Origin: Balneicella halophila
GTDB taxonomy: Bacteria > Bacteroidota > Bacteroidia > Bacteroidales > Balneicellaceae
Length of the DNA: 64,000 nt
Assembly (NCBI RefSeq): GCF_003096835.1
Contig: NZ_QENZ01000003.1
Location: 744,001-808,000 of the forward strand
Reading direction: 5' to 3'
Positions 36,323 through 45,106 of the stretch are shown here, piece by piece (the stretch's first letter is position 1; every line of letters starts with the position of its first letter). A program made the position numbers and the translations under genes. The notes beneath the pieces are model-generated. The model saw only the letters and a program-made list of their open reading frames with translations, did no database searches and was not told the origin of the DNA.

Positions 36323-36379
36323 AAAAGCATCACGAGTCTGTTCGGAAAGAAATTTCGGCAGACTCTTTTTGATGCTTTT
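36323..36379 (-). terminator. Large hairpin, terminator-like on the minus strand
   Basis: AAAAGCATCA (36323-36332) pairs perfectly with TGATGCTTTT (36370-36379), and inside it GAGTCTG (36334-36340) with CAGACTC (36359-36365). On the minus strand the stem runs into seven T residues, so it would end leftward transcription, although no leftward gene is known to its right. Confidence 0.6.
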
Positions 36380-36467
36380 AGACATCATAACATTTGTTTT
36401 AGCAACGCTTTCACAGTCTTGAGTTTTTGGTTCGTTTTGGGTCAAGCGAAAACGAACGTATAAAAAA

Positions 36468-36496
36468 GAGATGCTTCACTATCGTTCAGCTTGACA
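36468..36496 (-). repeat. Interspersed repeat, copy B
   Basis: Reads GAGATGCTTCAC, TATCG, TTCAGCTTGACA on the plus strand. Its complement aligns with copy A at 35342-35368 (CTGA-CG, TAG, GAAG-ATCTC shared). Confidence 0.55.
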
Positions 36497-36610
36497 GTAA
36501 TTTTTTTGTCTCCCTTTACGGGGGGGGGGAGTTAAAGAGGTTGATAAATCTGTAAAATTACCCAGTATTAAAACAACATAAAAACATTTTTCTAATGTTT
36601 TTGAAAAGCG

Positions 36611-36618
36611 TATCTTTG
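36611..36618 (+). promoter_or_regulatory. -7 element of purL
   Basis: TATCTTTG, an exact consensus, 159 bp before the purL ATG. No TTG at the -33 distance. It implies a long leader. Confidence 0.55.
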
Positions 36619-36650
36619 TGCGTGAAATACATTTTAAAGTTTTGGTTGTG

Positions 36651-36745
36651 TTTCGCTTGTATATTTCCATAATAAGGTTGGAAGTTTCTACGATTAACCG
36701 AATATTAATCACTACAAGCGAAATGTTTTTTCGACAGAGGTCGAA
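36651..36745 (+). promoter_or_regulatory. Structured leader of purL
   Basis: TTTCGCTTGTA (36651-36661) is a perfect inverted repeat of TACAAGCGAAA (36713-36723). It is followed by a hairpin, TTCGAC-AGAG-GTCGAA (36730-36745). Together they could fold the 5' leader. It lacks recognisable purine or other known riboswitch cores, and no T-tract follows. Confidence 0.45.
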
Positions 36746-36777
36746 TTTGATGTTTCGTTTGTGGTAAAAGAAAAATA

Positions 36778-39700
36778 ATGAACGTCAGAGTATTTATTGA
36801 AAAACGTCCTGACTTTGCGATTGAAAGTCAAAAGCTATATGAGGAACTGTCTGCTTTCTCATCCATAAAAGAGCTAAAAGTATATACCATTTACGATTTG
36901 TTTGAAACAACGAAGCAAGAAGCGGAAGGCATTGTTCAAAGAGTTTTAGCTGATAACGTTACAGATATCATACATTGGGAGCAACCACAAGCCGAACACG
37001 CATTTGCTATAGAAAGTCTACCAGGACAATACGACCAGCGCGCAGATTCAGCATTGCAATGTGCCCGATTAATATACCCTCAAACTCAAGTTCAGATTAC
37101 AAGCGGGCAATTGCTGACATTTGCAGGAGTAGCAGAAAATGAACTCTCCAAGATTAAAGATTTTTGCATCAATACAGTAGAATCAAGAGAGAAAGACCTT
37201 AATGAATTGTCCTTACAAAAAGCAAAACAACCCGATGCCGTAAAGGACTTAGATGATTTTATTGAACTTTCTGAGGATGAAATAAAAAGCTATACCAAGG
37301 AAAATGGCTTAGCAATGGGAGCTGATGATTTGCTCTTTATTCAAGATTTTTTCAAAAAAGAACAAAGAAATCCAACGGAAACAGAATTAGCCGTATTAGA
37401 TACCTATTGGTCAGACCATTGTAGACACACGACTTTTGAAACAGAACTTTCTGAAATTCAGATTTCGGGGCAATTCGAAAAAACGATTCAAAGTATATTG
37501 GAGCGTTATTTAGAAATGAGAAAGTTTTTAGGCAGAGAGCAACGACCAGTTACTTTGATGGATTTAGCAGTTATTGTTGCTAAATATTTACATAAAGAAG
37601 GCAAATTAGACGACTTAGTAATATCTGATGAAATCAATGCTTGTACGATTGAAGTGCCAGTAAAGGTTGACGGAAAAGACGAAGAATGGTTGTTGTTATT
37701 TAAAAATGAAACACACAATCATCCTACAGAAATAGAGCCTTTTGGTGGAGCATCAACTTGCATTGGTGGAGCAATTCGCGACCCATTATCTGGTCGTGCA
37801 TTTGTTTACCAAGCAATGCGAGTCACAGGTGCAGCAAACGTAAAAGAACCCATCAGTGAAACTTTGGAAGGAAAACTCCCGCAAAAGAAAATAACAAAAG
37901 AAGCGGCACATGGGTACAGTTCTTACGGAAATCAAATAGGATTAGCCACTACGCACATTTCAGAAGTTTATGACGAAGGTTATAAAGCAAAACGTATGGA
38001 AGTTGGAATGGTTGTGGGGGCCGTGCCTAAAGATTGGGTACGCAGAGAAAAGCCGGAAGCCGGAGATAAAATCATTTTATTAGGAGGTAAAACCGGACGC
38101 GATGGTTGCGGTGGTGCTACAGGGTCATCCAAAGAACACAATGCTGATGCTATCAAGGAGATGAGTACGGAAGTACAAAAAGGAAATGCCGTAGAAGAAC
38201 GAAAAATTCAGCGTTTTTTTAGAAATAAAACAGTAACTCAACTGATAAAAAAATGTAATGATTTTGGTGCAGGAGGTGTTTCAGTAGCTATTGGTGAGTT
38301 GGCTGATGGTTTAGACATTGATTTGGATAAAGTTCCTGTAAAATATAAAGGACTTAATGGAACAGAATTGGCAATCTCTGAGTCACAAGAACGTATGGCT
38401 GTCGTTGTCGAAGATGCTAATGTAAAGTCATTCATAGAATTAGCGACGAAAGAAAATCTACAAGCAACGGTAGTTGCTGAGGTCACAGATACCAATCATC
38501 TTAGAATGTATTGGAAAGGAGATAAGATTGTAGATTTAAATAGAGACTTTTTAGATACCAATGGTATTCATAAAAAAGCTCAAGCAAGGATTGACTCTCC
38601 AGAGTATCCGAATCCACTCGAAAAGGTTCCTGAATTTAATGAAGAAAATATCAAGAAGCATTTTGAATCCTTAAACGGAGGTTCACAAAAAGGACTTTCG
38701 CTGTTATTTGATAGTTCTATTGGAACCAGCACTGTTTTGATGCCTTATGGAGGACGTTATCAAGAAACGCCGGCTGAAGGAAGTGTGCAGAAGTTACCAA
38801 TGACAGGAAAAAGCAAGACGAATACAGTAAGTATTGCATCTTGGGGATTTCATCCAGAGATTTCAAAATGGAGTACAGTTCACGGAGGAGCTTATGCCGT
38901 TGTTGAGTCCATTGCAAAAGTTGTAGCAATGGGTGGCGATTACAAAAAGATACGCTTTAGTTTTCAAGAATATTTTAGAAAGTTAGGGAACGACCCTAAG
39001 AATTGGGGATTACCATTGGGGTCTTTATTGGGAGCATTTGCTATGCAAGATGGCTTTGAGTTGGCTGCCATTGGGGGTAAAGATAGTATGTCAGGAACAT
39101 TTCATGATTTACATGTGCCACCTACACTCATTTCGTTCGCCGTGGCAACAGAAGATGTTAAGAATGTTGTTTCTTCTGAATTTAAAGCACCGGATGAATA
39201 CATTTATCTGCTTTCGCACGAAGCTAAAGAAGATTTTATGCCAGATGTTGAACAATTGGAGCAAAATTTTGAACTGATTACCGATTTGGCACATCAAGGC
39301 AAAATAACGGCAGCAATGACCGTGAAGGATGGTGGAGTGGCAAGCACATTAGCTAAGATGAGTTTCGGTAACAGAATTGGCTTTGAGGTAAATGAGAATG
39401 GTGCTTCTTTACAATTAGCCATAGGAAGTGTTGTTATTTCATCAAAAGAAAAATTAGATGATAAGTCTTTAATTTATTTAGGAAAAACTACTGACAGTTC
39501 TAAACTTATTTTCAATAATGAAGAAATGTCACGTTGTCCGTTGATGCATAGTTACCAGCGAACATTTGATGATGTATTTCCACGTAAAACGAACGAAAAA
39601 GGTTTGGTCAATTTCCCTGTTTCAGATAAAAAATTGAATTTTCATCCATCAAAAGTAGCTACACCAAAAGTGTGTATCCCAGTTTTTCCAGGAACAAATT

Positions 39701-40455
39701 GCGAATATGATACTCAACGTGCTTTTGAGAGAGAAGGAGCAACAACAGAATTTGTTGTTTTCAATAATCAAAGCCCACAAGCTATAGAGGAATCCTTGGT
39801 AGCTTTAGAAAATAGTTTAGAATCATCACAGATATTGATGTTGAGTGGTGGCTTCAGTGCCGGCGATGAGCCTGACGGTTCTGCAAAATACATTGTTTCC
39901 ATATTGCGTAGTCAGCGAATAGCTACAGCAATTCAACGCTTCTTAGAAAAAGATGGACTGATTTTAGGAATCTGTAACGGTTTTCAAGCACTGATGAAAA
40001 GCGGACTGCTACCTTATGGAGATATGCGTACACTAACTCAAGATTCTCCAACATTAACTTTCAATAGTATGGGGCAACACCTCTCCATGATGAGTGATGT
40101 TGAGATTGCAAGCGTTGCTTCACCTTGGTTGTATAATGACAAAGTGGGGGATATTTACACGATTCCAATTTCACACGGAGAAGGTCGTTTCTATGCGAAT
40201 GATAAGGTTTTAAACGATTTGTATGATGAAGGGCAAGTAGGAACTCGCTACGTCGATGAAAATGGCAAAGCAACAATGAAGTCGCCGTACAATCCGAATG
40301 GTTCAGTAGGAGCTATTGAGGGAATTATTTCTCCTTGTGGTAAAATATATGGACGTATGGGGCATCCAGAAAGGTATGAAGAAGGATTATTTAAAAATAT
40401 ACCGACAGCAAAATATCACAATATTTTCAAGAGTGGTGTAGATGCTTTGAAATAA
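36778..40455 (+). CDS. purL: Phosphoribosylformylglycinamidine synthase, large fused form
   Basis: Makes FGAM from FGAR, glutamine and ATP, step 4. The 1225-residue chain fuses PurS-like, synthetase and glutaminase parts. The middle shows TYWSDHCRHTTF, ETHNHPTEIEPFGGAST and GGKDSMSGTF. The C-terminal class I glutaminase has LSGGFSAGDEPDG, nucleophile Cys1066 in GICNGFQAL, and the acid/base residues in HGEGRFY and GHPERYEEG. It is transcribed away from purM, next to the accessory segment. Confidence 0.97.
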   Translation: MNVRVFIEKRPDFAIESQKLYEELSAFSSIKELKVYTIYDLFETTKQEAEGIVQRVLADNVTDIIHWEQPQAEHAFAIESLPGQYDQRADSALQCARLIYPQTQVQITSGQLLTFAGVAENELSKIKDFCINTVESREKDLNELSLQKAKQPDAVKDLDDFIELSEDEIKSYTKENGLAMGADDLLFIQDFFKKEQRNPTETELAVLDTYWSDHCRHTTFETELSEIQISGQFEKTIQSILERYLEMRKFLGREQRPVTLMDLAVIVAKYLHKEGKLDDLVISDEINACTIEVPVKVDGKDEEWLLLFKNETHNHPTEIEPFGGASTCIGGAIRDPLSGRAFVYQAMRVTGAANVKEPISETLEGKLPQKKITKEAAHGYSSYGNQIGLATTHISEVYDEGYKAKRMEVGMVVGAVPKDWVRREKPEAGDKIILLGGKTGRDGCGGATGSSKEHNADAIKEMSTEVQKGNAVEERKIQRFFRNKTVTQLIKKCNDFGAGGVSVAIGELADGLDIDLDKVPVKYKGLNGTELAISESQERMAVVVEDANVKSFIELATKENLQATVVAEVTDTNHLRMYWKGDKIVDLNRDFLDTNGIHKKAQARIDSPEYPNPLEKVPEFNEENIKKHFESLNGGSQKGLSLLFDSSIGTSTVLMPYGGRYQETPAEGSVQKLPMTGKSKTNTVSIASWGFHPEISKWSTVHGGAYAVVESIAKVVAMGGDYKKIRFSFQEYFRKLGNDPKNWGLPLGSLLGAFAMQDGFELAAIGGKDSMSGTFHDLHVPPTLISFAVATEDVKNVVSSEFKAPDEYIYLLSHEAKEDFMPDVEQLEQNFELITDLAHQGKITAAMTVKDGGVASTLAKMSFGNRIGFEVNENGASLQLAIGSVVISSKEKLDDKSLIYLGKTTDSSKLIFNNEEMSRCPLMHSYQRTFDDVFPRKTNEKGLVNFPVSDKKLNFHPSKVATPKVCIPVFPGTNCEYDTQRAFEREGATTEFVVFNNQSPQAIEESLVALENSLESSQILMLSGGFSAGDEPDGSAKYIVSILRSQRIATAIQRFLEKDGLILGICNGFQALMKSGLLPYGDMRTLTQDSPTLTFNSMGQHLSMMSDVEIASVASPWLYNDKVGDIYTIPISHGEGRFYANDKVLNDLYDEGQVGTRYVDENGKATMKSPYNPNGSVGAIEGIISPCGKIYGRMGHPERYEEGLFKNIPTAKYHNIFKSGVDALK

Positions 40456-40472
40456 ACTTGGATTATACAAAG

Positions 40473-40493
40473 ATAGAGTTAGATTTACTCTAT
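40473..40493. repeat. Palindrome after purL
   Basis: ATAGAGT-N7-ACTCTAT, a perfect 7-bp inverted repeat, 17 bp after the purL stop and 29 bp before the next ATG. It resembles the element at 41710-41734. Confidence 0.55.
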
Positions 40494-40521
40494 AATCTAT
40501 CTAAAATTAAATATTAAAATT

Positions 40522-41700
40522 ATGAAATTGATAATTAAAATTGCAGGAATCCTAATTATAAGTTTTCTTATAACACAATGCAAGAAGGAGCAGAATGCTC
40601 AAAATCAAAATACGGTAAATGCAGAGATTAAAGGACTAAAAAATGGTGATTTAGTAGTTTTCGCATTAGGTTCATATAATGATCGTCAAGAAAAAATTGA
40701 CAGTGTTTTATACGATGGATCTTCAGATGATTTTACATTTCAGACACAAGGGAAAGATGTAGCAGCAACGATATACGTAGTTCCTGAAGGAGAAGTCTAT
40801 AATATCAAAGACAAAAACAAATTATATTTTTTCTTAGAAGGATATTCGACAATAGATATTGAAGCGGATGCGAATAGTCTCATGTATGCTGAAATATCTG
40901 GTGGTATTTATGACAAACCAGAGCTGAAAGAAATTAAAAAGTACCAAGAAAAGACTTGGGAATTAGAGAAACAAGCTAAGAGTATGTTGAATGAAACGCA
41001 ACAAGAGGGTTGGGATAACACTAAGAATGCTGACGTGTTGAGGCGAGCTGATAACATCATGAAAAAAGCTGATACAATTCAGAGTTCAGAAGTTAGCAGG
41101 CTAGAAAGAGAATTTGTAAATAATAATCCTGATATAGCTTACTCAGCAGAATTATTGTATGGAGATACATATTTCAAAGAAAACGCAACTGCTGATGAGT
41201 TTGAGCGTGTTTTTATGAATTTATCTGAGAGAGTAAGACGCACCAGAGTGGGGAAAACTGTTTATGAACTGATGTTGGCAAAGAAACTTACTCAACTTGG
41301 CGAGCAAGCACCATCTTTTAATGTGAAAACAGTTAAAAATACTAAAGTAAGTTTAGACGATTTGAGAGGTAAGTATGCTCTTATCTGTTTCTGGGAAACT
41401 TGGGAGGACTGTATGTTATTTGGCTTGAATTTAAAAGGGAAGAAACTTAGAAGTAAAGTAGATAATAACAAACTAGCGGTGCTTAACATTATAGCGTCGG
41501 ATCAAGGCTACTATGACTACAGAGCTCCTAAAATTGGTCCAAATTGGATGTTTTCAATAGACTTAGATAGAAGTGTTTTTAGAACTTATGGTGTACTGCA
41601 TTCACGCACGTATTTTTTGTTAGATAGCAATGGGATGATATTCATGAAAGGTGAGCTTAATAATGAGTCGATTGAAGCGATTAATAAGGAAGTGTATTAA
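40522..41700 (+). CDS. TlpA-like lipoprotein lacking the CxxC pair
   Basis: A 392-residue lipoprotein (signal ending LITQC) with a DUF4369-like N-terminal domain (about 25-120), a helical linker, and a thioredoxin fold (about 255-390). At the active-site position it reads WETWEDCM instead of WxxWCxxC, so only Cys297 remains and dithiol redox activity is not expected. It sits between purL and purE, an unusual place, with palindromes on both sides. The function may be binding or scaffolding, but that is inference. Confidence 0.75.
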   Translation: MKLIIKIAGILIISFLITQCKKEQNAQNQNTVNAEIKGLKNGDLVVFALGSYNDRQEKIDSVLYDGSSDDFTFQTQGKDVAATIYVVPEGEVYNIKDKNKLYFFLEGYSTIDIEADANSLMYAEISGGIYDKPELKEIKKYQEKTWELEKQAKSMLNETQQEGWDNTKNADVLRRADNIMKKADTIQSSEVSRLEREFVNNNPDIAYSAELLYGDTYFKENATADEFERVFMNLSERVRRTRVGKTVYELMLAKKLTQLGEQAPSFNVKTVKNTKVSLDDLRGKYALICFWETWEDCMLFGLNLKGKKLRSKVDNNKLAVLNIIASDQGYYDYRAPKIGPNWMFSIDLDRSVFRTYGVLHSRTYFLLDSNGMIFMKGELNNESIEAINKEVY

Positions 41701-41709
41701 AGTAGTTGA

Positions 41710-41734
41710 TATAGAGTTAAGAACGTTCTCTATA
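41710..41734. repeat. Palindrome before purE
   Basis: TATAGAG-N11-CTCTATA is a perfect 7-bp inverted repeat with AGAACGTTCT in its centre, 40 bp before the purE ATG. It shares ATAGAGTTA and CTCTATA with the element at 40473-40493. Confidence 0.55.
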
Positions 41735-41774
41735 GTAATATAGTAACTAATTTGAAATAAATAATAAAGATAAA

Positions 41775-42248
41775 ATGAAAGTAGCAATTATATTTGGGAG
41801 TATATCCGATAAAGAAGTAATGGCAAAGGCAGCACGTTGTCTTGAGGAATTTGGCGTTTTTTATGAAGCGTATGCTATCTCTGCACATCGTCTTCCAGAG
41901 GTATTAGGTGAGAAGTTGAAAGAATTTGAGCACAATGGAGTAGAGGTAATTATTGCCGGAGCTGGATTGGCTGCTCACTTACCTGGAGTCGTAGCTTCAA
42001 AAACAACAATACCAGTGGTTGGTGTGCCACTAAAAGGAGCTTTAGAAGGAGTCGATGCTCTTTATTCTATAGTACAGATGCCTAAAGATATTCCTGTGGC
42101 TACTGTTGGTATTAATAATGCTCGTAACGGTGCATTTTTAGCTTTGCAGATATTGGGTGTTAAATATCCCGAGATTAAAGAAAAAGTAGCAAAATATCGT
42201 AAAGAGATGGTTGCTAAATTAACTGAAGAAATTAATCAAACTCTATAA
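41775..42248 (+). CDS. purE: N5-carboxyaminoimidazole ribonucleotide mutase
   Basis: Rearranges N5-CAIR to CAIR (class I), or carboxylates AIR directly (class II); purK is not in the window, so class is not proven. The 157-residue protein has GSISDKEVM, the ISAHRLPE motif with the catalytic His, [14 protein letters not shown] and [15 protein letters not shown]. It lies 11 bp before purC. Confidence 0.95.
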   Translation: MKVAIIFGSISDKEVMAKAARCLEEFGVFYEAYAISAHRLPEVLGEKLKEFEHNGVEVIIAGAGLAAHLPGVVASKTTIPVVGVPLKGALEGVDALYSIVQMPKDIPVATVGINNARNGAFLALQILGVKYPEIKEKVAKYRKEMVAKLTEEINQTL

Positions 42249-42259
42249 AAAAACGAACC

Positions 42260-42976
42260 ATGGCAACAGCAACTAAAGGCGAATTCTTATATGAAGGTAA
42301 AGCCAAACAAATTTATGCAACTAATAACCCTAATCAGGTAATTATTCACTATAAAGATGATGCTACGGCATTTAATGCTGAGAAGAAAGGCAGTGTTCAA
42401 GATAAAGGGGTGTTAAATAATGAAATAACAACTTTAATCTTTAACTATCTAGAATCTCAAGGAATCAAAACACACTTCATTGAAAAATTGAATGAAAGAG
42501 AGCAACTATGTGAAAAGGTAACAATCTTACCTTTGGAAGTTATTGTTCGTAATGTGATTGCAGGCAGTATGGCAAAGCGTCTTGATATTGAAGAAGGAAC
42601 AAAACCTTCCAATACGATCTTTGAAATTTGCTATAAAAGAGATGATTTAGGTGATCCTTTAATCAATGATGACCATGCTGTAGCCCTCGGAGCTGCTACC
42701 TATGAGGAATTGGAGCATATGTATAAAGTGACCGCAAAAATCAATGATTTACTAAAAGAACATTTCTTGAAAGAAGATATTATTTTGGTTGATTTTAAAA
42801 TTGAGTTCGGTAAAAACAGTGAAGGAGAAATCGTCTTAGCAGATGAAATTAGTCCTGATACATGCCGTTTTTGGGATAAAAATACCATGAAAAAGTTAGA
42901 TAAAGATCGTTTCAGAAGAGATTTGGGTGATGTAAGAGAGGCTTATGTTGAAATTCTGTCACGTTTAACAAAGTAA
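42260..42976 (+). CDS. purC: Phosphoribosylaminoimidazole-succinocarboxamide synthase
   Basis: SAICAR synthetase, joins aspartate to CAIR with ATP. The 238-residue protein starts with [14 protein letters not shown], and carries [36 protein letters not shown], and [12 protein letters not shown] near the end, all family landmarks. It forms a purE-purC pair, and purF follows 70 bp on. Confidence 0.97.
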   Translation: MATATKGEFLYEGKAKQIYATNNPNQVIIHYKDDATAFNAEKKGSVQDKGVLNNEITTLIFNYLESQGIKTHFIEKLNEREQLCEKVTILPLEVIVRNVIAGSMAKRLDIEEGTKPSNTIFEICYKRDDLGDPLINDDHAVALGAATYEELEHMYKVTAKINDLLKEHFLKEDIILVDFKIEFGKNSEGEIVLADEISPDTCRFWDKNTMKKLDKDRFRRDLGDVREAYVEILSRLTK

Positions 42977-43046
42977 AGATTTAAATAATGAACGCTGTTT
43001 ATCAGAGTTCTTTAATTATAGAAAATAAGTTTCGAGAGGGAAATCA

Positions 43047-44945
43047 ATGAGTGATGAACTTAAACACGAATGTGGAATTGCTTTAGTAAGACTGCTAAAG
43101 CCTTTAGAATATTATAAAGAAAAATACGGAACCGCTTTTTATGGTATCAATAAAATGTATTTATTGATGGAAAAACAGCATAATCGAGGTCAAGATGGAG
43201 CCGGCTTAGCGTCTATTAAATTTGATATGCCACCAGGCAGTCGCTATATTAGTCGTGTGCGCTCGAATGATGCTACGCCCATTCAGCACATTTTTACACA
43301 AATCAATGATCGAATCAATCAAGGATTGTCAGAACACCCAGATTTAGCAAATGATGTTGCATGGCAAAAAGAAAATCTTCCTTATATCGGTGAATTGATC
43401 TTAGGTCATGTTCGGTATGGTACTTATGGAAAAAACAGCATAGAAAGCGTTCATCCCTTTTTGCGTCAAAATAATTGGATAACTCGAAATTTGATATTGG
43501 CAGGGAACTTTAACATGACCAATGTTTCCGAGCTGTTTGAGCAATTGGTGGATTTAGGGCAACACCCTAAAGAAAAAGCTGATACGGTGACGATTTTGGA
43601 GAAAATTGGACACTTTTTAGATACTGAGGTAGAGGAGCTCTATGAAGAAGCAAAGTCTAAAAATATCTTTAAAAAGGAAGCAACACCATACATTGCAGAA
43701 CATATTAATGTTGAACGCATATTGAAGAAAGCATCAAAACATTGGGATGGTGGCTACGCTATTGCTGGTTTAATGGGACATGGTGATTGTTTTGTATTGC
43801 GTGACCCTGCTGGTATCCGCCCTGCCTATTACTACCATGATGATGAGGTCATGGTGGTAGCATCAGAGCGTCCTGTTATTCAAACAGCATTTGATGTGCC
43901 TTATGAGACAGTGCATGAGATTCCTCCAGGAAATGCTTTGATAACAAAGAAAAATGGAGAAATACAGCTAAGAGAAATCTTAAAACTTTTGGAACGTAAA
44001 AGCTGTTCTTTTGAACGCATTTATTTCTCAAGAGGTAGCGATGCTGAAATATATAAAGAGCGTAAAATGTTAGGACGCCTGTTGGTGGAGCAAGTGATGG
44101 ATAAAGTCTCTTATGATACCGTAAATACCGTTTTTTCTTATATTCCTAATACCGCTGAAACGGCTTTTTCGGGGTTAGTAGCAGCTGCTATCGATGTGCT
44201 AAACGTTCAAAAAAATGATACCATTCTCAGAGAAAAGGAAGGTCTTACCGATGAGCGCCTTTCAGAAATTTTGTCACAACGATTAAGAGTAGAGAAAATT
44301 GCAGTAAAAGATGTCAAACTACGTACTTTTATTACTGAAGATAGCAGTCGTGACGATTTAGTGGCTCATGTATATGATGTGACGTATGGAATTGTGAATA
44401 AAACAGACTCTTTAGTAGTAGTCGATGACAGCATTGTTCGAGGAACTACTTTAAAAAAGAGTATTCTCAAAATGTTAGATAGATTGAGTCCAAAAAAGAT
44501 TGTAGTCGTTTCTTCGGCTCCACAAATTCGTTATCCAGACTGTTATGGAATTGATATGGCTCGGCTAGAAGATTTTGTGGCATTTCAAGCCATGTTAGCA
44601 TTGTTAAAGGATTCAAATCAGTATCACAAGGTTAGTGAAGTTTATGAGAAGTGTAAGAAACAAGAATTACTGCCAGATGCTGAAGTTAGAAATTTTGTGA
44701 AAGAACTGTATGATTTATTCTCAGAGGAAGAAGTGTCAGATAAAATAGGAGAATTGTTGAGTAATGGAGAAATTAAATCAAAAGTGGAAGTGGTTTATCA
44801 AACGGTAGCTAATTTACATAAGGCCTGTCCTAAGAATTTAGGAGATTGGTATTTTACGGGTGATTATCCTACGCCAGGTGGCAATCGGGTGGTAAATAAA
44901 GCCTTCATTAACTTTGTAGAAGGGCGTAAAGATAGAGCATATTAA
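43047..44945 (+). CDS. purF: Amidophosphoribosyltransferase, long form
   Basis: First committed step of purine synthesis: transfers glutamine ammonia to PRPP. The 632-residue protein is longer than the usual 470-510. The Ntn glutaminase nucleophile is Cys9 (HE|CGIAL), so an eight-residue propeptide must be removed. It has GHVRYGTYG, NRGQDGAG and RDPAGIRPAYY in the first half. The PRPP-binding VVDDSIVRGTT is at about residues 458-468 in the second. Extra residues lie mostly in the N-terminal half and tail. A strong terminator follows. Confidence 0.93.
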   Translation: MSDELKHECGIALVRLLKPLEYYKEKYGTAFYGINKMYLLMEKQHNRGQDGAGLASIKFDMPPGSRYISRVRSNDATPIQHIFTQINDRINQGLSEHPDLANDVAWQKENLPYIGELILGHVRYGTYGKNSIESVHPFLRQNNWITRNLILAGNFNMTNVSELFEQLVDLGQHPKEKADTVTILEKIGHFLDTEVEELYEEAKSKNIFKKEATPYIAEHINVERILKKASKHWDGGYAIAGLMGHGDCFVLRDPAGIRPAYYYHDDEVMVVASERPVIQTAFDVPYETVHEIPPGNALITKKNGEIQLREILKLLERKSCSFERIYFSRGSDAEIYKERKMLGRLLVEQVMDKVSYDTVNTVFSYIPNTAETAFSGLVAAAIDVLNVQKNDTILREKEGLTDERLSEILSQRLRVEKIAVKDVKLRTFITEDSSRDDLVAHVYDVTYGIVNKTDSLVVVDDSIVRGTTLKKSILKMLDRLSPKKIVVVSSAPQIRYPDCYGIDMARLEDFVAFQAMLALLKDSNQYHKVSEVYEKCKKQELLPDAEVRNFVKELYDLFSEEEVSDKIGELLSNGEIKSKVEVVYQTVANLHKACPKNLGDWYFTGDYPTPGGNRVVNKAFINFVEGRKDRAY

Positions 44946-44969
44946 AAAAATGAGTCATCTATAATGATG

Positions 44970-45008
44970 AAAGGGAGCTGTTATGATTTTTTAACAGTTC
45001 CTTTTTTA
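44970..45008 (+). terminator. Intrinsic terminator after purF
   Basis: GGAGCTGTTA (44974-44983) pairs with TAACAGTTCC (44992-45001) with one wobble, extended by A/T pairs, then TTTTTTATTTTT. Confidence 0.9.
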
Positions 45009-45035
45009 TTTTTGATATGTTATGCGATATATCTG

Positions 45036-45066
45036 TTGAATGTTTTTCTAAAATTGTATATCTTTA
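45036..45066 (+). promoter_or_regulatory. Promoter of pruA
   Basis: TTG at 45036-45038, a 20-bp spacer, TATCTTTA at 45059-45066 (one mismatch in the -7). The ATG is 41 bp downstream. Confidence 0.6.
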
Positions 45067-45106
45067 AACCACAAAAAAATCAAATAAACAAATAAAACAT
45101 TACATT

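Larger units (their letters stand above)
36144..36777. other. 634-bp non-coding stretch between DUF6994 and purL
   Basis: It holds, in order, a 12-bp palindrome TTGGTTAACCAA (36225-36236), a large hairpin (36323-36379), an interspersed repeat copy (36468-36496), a run of ten G (36520-36529), the purL -7 element (36611-36618) and a purL leader of about 150 nt with inverted repeats. No convincing gene is seen on either strand. Confidence 0.75.

Noticed and set aside
36479-36712. A 77-residue minus-strand open frame in the gap before purL
   Set aside because: It reads through the interspersed repeat, the G10 run and the purL promoter, has a low-complexity product and no start signals.
36619-36777. 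Purine, PRPP or other known riboswitch before purL
   Set aside because: The conserved core bases of known aptamers were not found and there is no expression-platform T-tract, so only an unclassified structured leader is reported.
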